Assembly (NCBI GenBank): GCA_937919075.1 | Contig: CALFOF010000389.1 | Location: forward strand, 1-7,500 | Direction of reading: 5' to 3' | Source: an uncultured Cyanobium sp. | GTDB lineage: Bacteria > Cyanobacteriota > Cyanobacteriia > PCC-6307 > Cyanobiaceae | Length of the DNA: 7,500 nucleotides | In this document: positions 1 to 5,802 of the stretch, piece after piece | Layout: the number at the start of each line of letters is the position of its first letter | Position numbering within the stretch: position 1 is the first letter of the stretch | Position numbers and translations under genes: made by a program | Notes under the pieces: generated by a model | What the model was told of the DNA's origin: nothing | What the model saw: only the letters and a program-made list of their open reading frames with translations | Databases searched by the model: none

Positions 1-2
1 GG

Positions 3-410
3 GCGGCCACCTCCCGCGCCGCCACGCCCGCTGCCAGCCGCGGCACCTCCCGCGGCGGCAGCGGCACCCCCCCCACCCCATCCCCTTCTGAGAGCACAGC
101 CATGGCCTCCACACCGACCGGCATCGCCCTCGGCATGATTGAAACCCGCGGCCTGGTGCCGGCGATCGAAGCCGCTGACGCCATGACCAAAGCGGCCGAA
201 GTCACCTTGATCTCCCGCGAATTCGTGGGCGGCGGCTACGTGACCGTGATGGTGCGTGGCGAAACCGGCGCCGTGAACGCTGCCGTGCGCGCCGGTGCCG
301 ACGCCTGCGAGCGGGTGGGTGATGGCCTGGTGGCCGCCCACATCATTGCCCGCCCCCACTCCGAACTGGAGCCCGTGCTCACCTTCAGCGGCGCCCTGCG
401 CAGGAGCTGA
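3..410 (+). CDS. csoS1: Carboxysome shell hexamer protein (BMC-H, CsoS1 family), 5' end outside window
   Basis: This is a bacterial microcompartment shell protein of the CsoS1/CcmK family, which forms the hexameric tiles of the carboxysome facets. Counting from the ATG at 102 (102 residues), the BMC domain fills almost the whole protein. Hallmarks are GIALGMIETRGLVPAIEAAD (residues 7-26), the edge lysine in DAMTKAAEV (K30), the pore loop FVGGGYV (41-47) and the ARPHSELE segment near the end. The ATG at 102 gives a protein of canonical CsoS1 length, but it has no clear Shine-Dalgarno sequence. The same frame stays open to the left edge and encodes an Ala/Ser/Thr/Gly/Pro-rich stretch with mostly C-ending codons. 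I therefore extend the call to base 3 as a 5'-partial gene, possibly the N-terminally extended paralogue CsoS1E. Family identity is very secure; the true start and the paralogue are not. Confidence 0.9.
   Translation, partial: AATSRAATPAASRGTSRGGSGTPPTPSPSESTAMASTPTGIALGMIETRGLVPAIEAADAMTKAAEVTLISREFVGGGYVTVMVRGETGAVNAAVRAGADACERVGDGLVAAHIIARPHSELEPVLTFSGALRRS
402..406 (+). promoter_or_regulatory. Shine-Dalgarno sequence for the ferritin-like gene
   Basis: AGGAG lies six bases before the ATG at 413, inside the last codons of the shell gene. It supports that start codon and tight translation of the two genes from one message; only two bases separate the shell stop (408-410) from this ATG. Confidence 0.7.
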
Positions 411-412
411 TC

Positions 413-886
413 ATGCAGGCCGGTACCCATCCCCGGGTGCTCGGCTATCTCGGCCGGGCCCTCAGCCTGGAGCTCTCCGCGGTTCAGCAGTACATGACCC
501 AGGCGTCACTGCTGAGCCTCTGGGGTCAGGCAGCGGCGGCAGAGCGCTTCAGGCTCGACACCGCCGAAGAGATGCAGCATGCCCAGCGCCTTGTGGAACA
601 CATGTTGCTGCTCGGTGTGGCCCCGGCTGCCTCGCAGCTCACACCTGTGAGCGTCGCCGCCGACCTCGTCGGTCTGCTGCGGCGCAACGCCGAGATGGAG
701 CAGCGCCTGATCGATCACTACGGCGAAGCCAGCCGCTTCTGCGCTCTGATCGGCGACACCGCCAACGGCCATTTCTTCCACCGCCTCTCGACGGAGGAAC
801 GGCTCCATGGCGAGCAACTGCAGGAGTGGCTGCAGCAATTGTTGGGGGAGCAGGGCGCTTTCGTGAATCAACGCGCCACTTTTTGA
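413..886 (+). CDS. bfr: Bacterioferritin-like di-iron protein of the carboxysome cluster
   Basis: A 157-residue four-helix-bundle protein of the bacterioferritin family, about the usual length for Bfr. Recalled against E. coli Bfr, the six di-iron ligands (E18, E51, H54, E94, E127, H130) have counterparts with identical spacing: E20 (LSLELSAVQQY), E53 and H56 (AEEMQHAQ), E96 (AEMEQR), E129 and H132 (STEERLHGEQL). M54 corresponds to the haem-binding Met52. An iron-oxidising ferroxidase site and possibly intersubunit haem are therefore plausible; assembly into a 24-mer cage cannot be judged from sequence. The protein should be cytosolic, as no signal peptide is visible. It starts two bases after the shell gene and is surely co-transcribed with it. 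Bacterioferritin-like genes are known neighbours of cso operons, but their role in carboxysome function is not established; iron storage or redox protection is a guess. The family call is firm. Confidence 0.87.
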   Translation: MQAGTHPRVLGYLGRALSLELSAVQQYMTQASLLSLWGQAAAAERFRLDTAEEMQHAQRLVEHMLLLGVAPAASQLTPVSVAADLVGLLRRNAEMEQRLIDHYGEASRFCALIGDTANGHFFHRLSTEERLHGEQLQEWLQQLLGEQGAFVNQRATF

Positions 887-961
887 GTTCGGCCCCCAGG
901 GGGGGCATGGGGCAATAAGACTGCTGAACGGTCCACCCCACAACCCACCCGTCGCGCCACC
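887..961 (+). other. 75-bp gap with a GC-rich hairpin, between the ferritin-like gene and ndhF4
   Basis: This is the only gap over 30 bases within the gene run. GCCCCC (892-897) can pair with GGGGGC (901-906) over a three-base loop. No T-tract follows, so it does not qualify as an intrinsic terminator; it could modestly slow polymerase or stabilise an RNA end. The rest is C-rich. CAATAA at 913-918 is at best a poor -10 element with no matching -35. I cannot support a promoter here, and ndhF4 is probably reached by read-through. Confidence 0.3.
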
Positions 962-2812
962 TTGCCTACGGACGCTGCCCCGCCCCTGATCGTCCAGCTG
1001 GCCTGGCTGATTCCTCTCTATGGTTTTGCCGGCGTGGCGCTGGCGCTGCCGTGGGCCAGCGGTTGGATCCGCCGCGAGGGCCCCAGACCGGCTGCCTACC
1101 TCAATATTTTCGTCACGCTGCTGGCCTTCATGCATGGCAGCGCTGTGCTTTCCACTGTGCTGCGTGAGGGCCCCTACGCCATCACAGTGCCCTGGTTTCA
1201 GGCCGCCGACCTGACCCTCTCCTTCAGCTTTGATCTCTCCCTCACCAGCCTGGCCAGCCTTGAATTGGTGACCGGCCTGAGCCTGCTGGCCCAGTTCTTC
1301 GCGCTTGGTTACCTCGACAAGGAGTGGTCGCTGGCGCGGTTTTTCGCCCTGATTGGTTTTTTTGAGGGGGCAATGGCTGGGGTGGTGCTGAGCAGCTCGC
1401 TGTTTCTCACCTACTTCTTGCTGGAGATGCTCACCCTCTCCACCTACCTGCTCGTGGGCTTCTGGTACGCCCAGCCGCTGGTGGTGACAGCAGCCCGTGA
1501 TGCCTTCCTCACCAAGCGGGTGGGCGATGTGTTGCTGCTGATGGGGGTGGTGGCGCTGTCGGCCTGGGCGGGGGTGATGCGCTTCGACGACCTCTACAGC
1601 TGGGCGGCAGGCGCCCAGCTCTCGCCGCTGGCCGGCAATCTGCTCGGCCTGGCCCTGATCGCTGGGCCGCTGGGCAAGTGCGCCCAGTTCCCGATGCACC
1701 TCTGGCTCGATGAGGCGATGGAGGGGCCGAATCCGGCTTCGATCCTGCGCAATTCGGTGGTGGTCACCTGCGGCGCGCTGGTGTTGCTTCGGCTGATGCC
1801 GATCCTGCAGCTTTCGCCCCTGAGCCTGACGGCGTTGGTGGCGCTCGGCTCGCTCACCGCCATCGGCGGCTCGCTGGTGGCCATCGCCCAGGTGGACATC
1901 AAGCGCACCCTCTCCTATTCCACCAGCGCCTCGATGGGGTTGGTGTTCATCGCCATCGCCCTGCAGCAGCCTGGCATCGCCCTGCTGTTGCTGTTCGCCC
2001 ACGCCGTCGGCAAGGCGCTGCTGTTCATGAGCGTTGGTTGTGTGATCGCCACCACGAACTGCCAGGACCTCAGCGAACTGGGTGGCCTGGGGCGGCGCAT
2101 GCCCGCCACCACCTGCGCCTTCCTGGTGGGGGCGGCCGGCACCACCGGTTTGGTTCCCCTCGGCTGCTTCTGGGCGCTGGGACTGGATGTGCAGGCGATG
2201 CTGCGCAGTGCCCCCTGGTTGGCCGCGATCGTGCTGCTCGCCAATGCGCTCACCGTGCTCAACCTCACGCGGGTGTACCGCCTGGTGTTCCTCGGCGCGT
2301 CCCAGCCCAAGACCCGCCGCACCCCCGAGGTGAACTGGCAGATGGCCCTGCCGATGGTGAGCCTCACCGTGCTCGTGCTGGTCACGCCGCTGATCATGGT
2401 GGTGATCGACCCGGTGCCGGGCCTGGCCTCGTTCTCGCTGCCCGTCGCCCTCTCGCTACTGCTCACCAGTGCCGGCGCGCTGGTGGCCGGTTGCCTGCTG
2501 CCGCTGCGCAAGGGCTGGTCGGTCACGATCCTGCGGCCGCTGCGCCTGCTGCAGGAGCTGCTCGCCTACGACTTTTACACCGATCGCATCTACCGGGTCA
2601 CGATCGTGGCCCTGGTGGCGGGCCTCTCGCGGGCCGCCGCCCGCTTCGATCGCGATGTGGTCAACGCTCTGGTGAACCGGGTGGGCAGCCTGTCGTTGGC
2701 CAGCGCTGAGGGCCTCAAGCTGAGCGTGACCGGCCACACCCAGACCTACGTGCTCACCGGCACCGTGGCGATCGTGCTGCTGCTCACCTCGCTCTCCTGG
2801 GTGGTGCGATGA
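962..2812 (+). CDS. ndhF4: NDH-1 subunit NdhF4 (CO2-uptake NDH-1MS' complex)
   Basis: A 616-residue polytopic membrane protein of the NuoL/NdhF antiporter-like family. Together with NdhD4 and ChpX it forms the distal module of the NDH-1 variant that hydrates CO2 to bicarbonate at the thylakoid membrane. Recognisable parts are the TM5 glutamate in LLEMLTLSTYLLVGFWY (E155), GPLGKCAQFPMHLWLDEAME (K239), DIKRTLSYSTSASMG (K314) and AHAVGKALLF (H347, K351). These correspond to NuoL E144, K229, K305, H338 and K342. Relative to NuoL, H254, H334 and K399 appear replaced by N264, L343 and L406. The start must be TTG at 962: the frame upstream holds no ATG or GTG back to the preceding gene's stop, and the next internal Met is M57. 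The adjacent ndhD4 and chpX distinguish F4 from F1 and F3. The TTG start and absence of a clear Shine-Dalgarno suggest modest initiation. Confidence 0.9.
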   Translation: MPTDAAPPLIVQLAWLIPLYGFAGVALALPWASGWIRREGPRPAAYLNIFVTLLAFMHGSAVLSTVLREGPYAITVPWFQAADLTLSFSFDLSLTSLASLELVTGLSLLAQFFALGYLDKEWSLARFFALIGFFEGAMAGVVLSSSLFLTYFLLEMLTLSTYLLVGFWYAQPLVVTAARDAFLTKRVGDVLLLMGVVALSAWAGVMRFDDLYSWAAGAQLSPLAGNLLGLALIAGPLGKCAQFPMHLWLDEAMEGPNPASILRNSVVVTCGALVLLRLMPILQLSPLSLTALVALGSLTAIGGSLVAIAQVDIKRTLSYSTSASMGLVFIAIALQQPGIALLLLFAHAVGKALLFMSVGCVIATTNCQDLSELGGLGRRMPATTCAFLVGAAGTTGLVPLGCFWALGLDVQAMLRSAPWLAAIVLLANALTVLNLTRVYRLVFLGASQPKTRRTPEVNWQMALPMVSLTVLVLVTPLIMVVIDPVPGLASFSLPVALSLLLTSAGALVAGCLLPLRKGWSVTILRPLRLLQELLAYDFYTDRIYRVTIVALVAGLSRAAARFDRDVVNALVNRVGSLSLASAEGLKLSVTGHTQTYVLTGTVAIVLLLTSLSWVVR

Positions 2813-2837
2813 GCCCTGCTTCTGAACAGGTGCCGCC

Positions 2838-4370
2838 ATGTTGAGCGGTCTGCTGGTGATTCCTCTCTTGGGTGCCATCGCCCTGCTGCTCTGGCCCGGT
2901 GAGGTGAGCGGCGAACGGTTGCGGCGCACCTGCCTGGCGCTGTTGGTGCTGCAGGTGGCCTGGTCGTTGTGGGTGCTGTGGCAGTTCGACCCCACCATCT
3001 CTGGCCTGCAGCTTGAGGAGATCGCGCCCTGGGTGGGCAGCCTCGGCCTCGACTACCGGCTCGGCATCGACGGCCTGTCGCTGCCGCTGGTGCTGATCAA
3101 TGGGGCGCTTTCGCTGGCGGCGGCGCTGGTCACGTCCACCTCCACGCCGCGGCCGCGCTTGTACTACGCCCTGCTGCTGCTGATCAGCGGGGCGGTGAAT
3201 GGCGCCTTCCTGGCCCAAAACCTGCTGCTCTTCTTTCTTTTCTACGAGCTGGAGCTGATTCCGCTCTGGCTGCTGATTGCCATCTGGGGCGGCAGCAACC
3301 GGGCCTATGCGGCCACGAAGTTCCTGCTGTTCACCGCCGTGTCCGGGGTGCTGATCCTGGGCGCCTTCTTTGGCCTGGCGCTGGCCACCGGCACGGCGGA
3401 TTTCAGCCTGCAGCCGCTGCTGGGGCAGGAGCTGGGCATGGGCGTGCAGCTGTTGCTGATGGGGGCCCTGCTGGTGGGGTTCGGCATCAAGATTCCGCTG
3501 TTTCCCTTCCATACCTGGCTGCCGGATGCCCACACCGAGGCCTCCACGCCGGTGTCTTTGCTGCTGGCCGGCGTGCTGCTGAAGCTCGGCACCTACGGGC
3601 TGCTGCGCTTCTGCCTTGGCCTCTTCCCCGATGCCTGGCAGTTGATGTCCCCCTGGTTGGCGGGCTGGGCGGCGGTGTCGGTGTTGTTCGGTTCGCTGGC
3701 GGCGATTCAGCAGCAGGACATGAAGCGGATGGTGGCCTACAGCTCCGTGGGCCACATGGGCTATGTGCTGCTGGCGGCCGCTGCTGCCACGCCGGTGAGC
3801 CTGCTGGGCGCACTGTTTCAGATGGTGAGTCATGGCCTGATCTCCGCGTTGCTGTTCCTGCTGGTGGGGGTGGTGTACGCCACCACCGGCACCCGCGATC
3901 TGAACGTGCTGCGCGGCCTGCTCAACCCGGAGCGGGGGCTGCCGATCACCGGCTCGCTGATGATCGCCGGGGTGATGGCCAGTGCCGGCATCCCCGGCAT
4001 GGGGGGCTTCATCTCCGAGTTTCTGGTGTTCCGCGGCAGCCTCGTGCCCTTCCCGGTGCCCACCCTGCTGTGCATGGTGGGCTCGGGCCTCACGGCGGTG
4101 TATTTCCTGCTGCTGGTGAACCGGGTGTTCTTCGGCCGCCTTTCGCCCCCGGCTGACGACCTCGACACGCCGCTGCCGGTGGTGCCCCTGGCCCGCCAGA
4201 TCCCGGCGCTTGCGCTCACCGTGGCAGTGCTGTTGCTCGGGCTAGCGCCGCAAGCGCTGGGCACCCTCGCCACGGCCACCACCACGGCGATGAGCCGGGC
4301 GTCGCAACACCTGGCGGCCCTGCCTGTTTCGGCCGCTCCTGAGCGCTTGGTTGCGGGAGGGAGGGGGTGA
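2838..4370 (+). CDS. ndhD4: NDH-1 subunit NdhD4 (CO2-uptake NDH-1MS' complex)
   Basis: A 510-residue membrane protein of the NuoM/NdhD family, the second antiporter-like subunit of the CO2-hydrating NDH-1 variant. It keeps the family's channel residues: E137 in FYELELIPLW (NuoM E144), K218 in GIKIPLFPFHTWLPDAHTEA (NuoM K234), K249 in LLKLGTYGLLR (NuoM K265), H332 in SHGLISALLF and E394 in GGFISEF (the terminal NuoM Glu407 position). The many Leu/Val/Ala-rich segments fit the family's roughly 14 membrane helices. ATG at 2838 is preceded by AGG at 2828-2830 with good spacing and follows the ndhF4 stop by 25 bases. Its stop overlaps the chpX start by one base (TGATG at 4368-4372), so translation of the two is probably coupled. 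Assignment to D4 rather than D1-D3 rests on the company of ndhF4 and chpX. Confidence 0.92.
   Translation: MLSGLLVIPLLGAIALLLWPGEVSGERLRRTCLALLVLQVAWSLWVLWQFDPTISGLQLEEIAPWVGSLGLDYRLGIDGLSLPLVLINGALSLAAALVTSTSTPRPRLYYALLLLISGAVNGAFLAQNLLLFFLFYELELIPLWLLIAIWGGSNRAYAATKFLLFTAVSGVLILGAFFGLALATGTADFSLQPLLGQELGMGVQLLLMGALLVGFGIKIPLFPFHTWLPDAHTEASTPVSLLLAGVLLKLGTYGLLRFCLGLFPDAWQLMSPWLAGWAAVSVLFGSLAAIQQQDMKRMVAYSSVGHMGYVLLAAAAATPVSLLGALFQMVSHGLISALLFLLVGVVYATTGTRDLNVLRGLLNPERGLPITGSLMIAGVMASAGIPGMGGFISEFLVFRGSLVPFPVPTLLCMVGSGLTAVYFLLLVNRVFFGRLSPPADDLDTPLPVVPLARQIPALALTVAVLLLGLAPQALGTLATATTTAMSRASQHLAALPVSAAPERLVAGGRG
4355..4367 (+). promoter_or_regulatory. Double Shine-Dalgarno sequence before chpX
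   Basis: A purine block within the last codons of ndhD4 contains GGAGG twice (4356-4360 and 4360-4364), lying 9 and 5 bases before the ATG at 4370. It decides the start: the competing in-frame ATGs at 4397 and 4424 have no such sequence, and GTG at 4367 sits inside the block. Confidence 0.65.
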
Positions 4371-4423
4371 TGACTCGTGAGCCTGAAGCGGCAGCGATGA
4401 CCCGTCAGCCCGAAGCGGCAGCG
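4370..4423 (+). repeat. Tandem 27-bp duplication at the 5' end of chpX
   Basis: Two adjacent 27-base units (4370-4396 and 4397-4423) match at 24 of 27 positions. Each starts with ATG and encodes MTREPEAAA then MTRQPEAAA; a third ATG follows at 4424. Two of the three differences (ACT/ACC and CCT/CCC) are silent and one changes Glu to Gln. It looks like an in-frame duplication of the start region that added nine residues. Confidence 0.85.
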
Positions 4424-5527
4424 ATGCTGGAGCGCCTGCTGGCCGGTGTGCCGCTGCTCGACCACTCCGCCGAGCACCTGCTGGAAGTGGTGGCGGTGTT
4501 GGAGAGCTATGGCGAGGTGCTCGATGCCTACAGCCGCAACCTCATCCACCAGGCCCAGCGCGAGTTTCTCAATCCCTTCCCGGTGCTGCGTTTCTTCAAT
4601 GGGGAGGTCACGCCGCAGCGGCTCTGGCGCCACCTGATCCACGACCGCATTAACTTCGAATACGCCGAGTATTGCCAGCGCCTGATGCTCTGGCACGGCA
4701 CCGGTGGCCTCGACGCCTACCTCGATTCCGCTGCCTTCCAGCAGCACTGCGCCGTGGTGATCGGCCACCGGCGCCGCCGTGATCCGCTGCTGGCCCTGCT
4801 GGATCCGCTGTTCCCGGATTTCCTGCCCGAGCTGATCCGCTCAGCGGCCACCGCCAGCGCGCTTGGCCAGTTCTGGCGGGTGATGAGCGATCTGTTTCTG
4901 GATCTCGCCGACGCCCACCGCCGCGGTGAGATCGCCACGATCGCTGCCGTGGTGGCCTTCATCCGCGAGGGGCTGGTGGCGGCTGCCGGCCTGCCGATCC
5001 GCTACGCGGTGGAGCTCGATGGTGTGCCGTTCGAGATCCTGCCTCCCGCCGCCGGCCTCACCTTCCTGGGCGATGTGGCGGTGCCCTACGTGGAGGCGGT
5101 GTTCCTGCGGGGCAGTCCGTTTCTGGGCACGGTGTCGTTCAACGCGCAGGCACGCCAGATCCCGATCGACCAGGCCTGCTTCCAGTACGGCGCGCTCTAC
5201 GCCGATCCGCTGCCCACAATGGGCGCGGGCATTCCCCCCAGCCTGCTGATGCAGGACATGAGCCGCCATCTGCCGGCGGCCTTGCTGCAGGTGTACCGCA
5301 GCCGGGGCAGGGGGGAGGGTGACCTGCGGGTGAAGATCTGCGCCAGTTTTCAGAAGGCGATGTTCTGCGTCACCAATGCGGCGATCGACGGCACCTTCCC
5401 CCATCCGCTCTCCAGCAGTCACCCGAGCGAACAACAGGCCAACCGGGCCTATGCAACGGCCTGGATCGAGCGGCTGCGGGTGGCGCGCATCGACTGCCTG
5501 CCCGACCGTTTGGCCGCCGGGGCCTGA
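4370..5527 (+). CDS. chpX: CO2 hydration protein ChpX (CupB), NDH-1MS' subunit
   Basis: A 385-residue hydrophilic protein of the ChpX/CupB (CO2-uptake) family. In cyanobacteria it docks on NdhF4/NdhD4 and converts CO2 to bicarbonate, driven by NDH-1 electron flow; it is the constitutive, low-affinity counterpart of ChpY/CupA. Family-like blocks are EHLLEVVAVLESYGEVLDAY near the N-terminus, the stretch from FLNPFPVLRFFNGE, RINFEYAEYC, and a VVIGHRRRRDPLL block (H133, R134-R137) that resembles the His/Arg neighbourhood linked to the zinc site in CupA. I cannot verify the exact metal ligands. The start at 4370 is chosen for the strong Shine-Dalgarno sequence; GTG at 4367 would add one residue. 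The first 18 residues are a duplicated nonapeptide and the conserved part begins around LERLLAG. The gene overlaps the ndhD4 stop and ends in tandem stops (TGATGA). The context with ndhF4-ndhD4 makes the identification strong. Confidence 0.9.
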   Translation: MTREPEAAAMTRQPEAAAMLERLLAGVPLLDHSAEHLLEVVAVLESYGEVLDAYSRNLIHQAQREFLNPFPVLRFFNGEVTPQRLWRHLIHDRINFEYAEYCQRLMLWHGTGGLDAYLDSAAFQQHCAVVIGHRRRRDPLLALLDPLFPDFLPELIRSAATASALGQFWRVMSDLFLDLADAHRRGEIATIAAVVAFIREGLVAAAGLPIRYAVELDGVPFEILPPAAGLTFLGDVAVPYVEAVFLRGSPFLGTVSFNAQARQIPIDQACFQYGALYADPLPTMGAGIPPSLLMQDMSRHLPAALLQVYRSRGRGEGDLRVKICASFQKAMFCVTNAAIDGTFPHPLSSSHPSEQQANRAYATAWIERLRVARIDCLPDRLAAGA

Positions 5528-5553
5528 TGATTTCCCTGCAGTAGGTTTCCAAG

Positions 5554-5802
5554 ATGGAGCAACCCTGGACCCATCGGCAGCGACCCGAACGTCTGGAGCG
5601 GCGGCTGGAATTCGGCGACTACGAAACCACCCGCGTCTTCCTCGAGCAGCTCAACGACCTGTCGGAGCAGAGCGGCCGCTTTCCGGACATCAGCTTCGGG
5701 CGCACCTACGTGAATCTCACCCTGCGCAGCGAAACAGAGGACGGCCCGATCGGAGCCCCTGAAACCGCGTTTGCCGAGGCCATCGATCGCCTCGTGCCCT
5801 GA
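5554..5802 (+). CDS. acRAF: Rubisco assembly factor acRAF (PCD-like, catalytically degenerate)
   Basis: An 82-residue protein with the fold signature of pterin-4a-carbinolamine dehydratase (PCD): an N-terminal W (W5), a strand ending [20 protein letters not shown], then the core [16 protein letters not shown] (42-57) and the C-terminal helix [10 protein letters not shown]. True PCDs have HHP at the active site before the YNxVxxTL-like strand; here the equivalent is RFP (residues 42-44), so dehydratase activity is unlikely. PCD-like proteins lacking the active-site histidines and encoded beside alpha-carboxysome genes are known as acRAF and assist form IA Rubisco folding or assembly in the cytosol. 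AGG in GTAGG (5541-5545) sits about eight bases before the ATG. It follows chpX by 26 bases, and its stop overlaps the cbbX start (TGATG), linking its expression to the Rubisco activase. Confidence 0.85.
   Translation: MEQPWTHRQRPERLERRLEFGDYETTRVFLEQLNDLSEQSGRFPDISFGRTYVNLTLRSETEDGPIGAPETAFAEAIDRLVP

Noticed and set aside
892..906. GCCCCC/GGGGGC hairpin as an intrinsic terminator
   Set aside because: No T-tract follows and the downstream gene has no promoter that I can see, so termination here would leave ndhF4 silent.
506..2002. A 498-codon open frame on the - strand opposite the ferritin-like gene and ndhF4
   Set aside because: Its product is a low-complexity Gln/His/Arg/Gly-rich string typical of the antisense frame of GC-rich, Leu-rich membrane protein genes, and two well-recognised genes occupy the + strand.
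2640..2660. HIP1 octamer GCGATCGC (cyanobacterial iterated palindrome)
   Set aside because: CGATCG cores occur in several places (for example 2646 and 6590) but I find no full octamer, and these follow from common codons for Asp, Arg and Ile.
2784..3833. A 349-codon open frame on the - strand opposite ndhD4
   Set aside because: Same Gln/His-rich antisense composition; ndhD4 on the + strand has full family motifs.
3830..4768. A 312-codon open frame on the - strand across the ndhD4/chpX junction
   Set aside because: Shadow of two conserved genes; it shows no domain I recognise.
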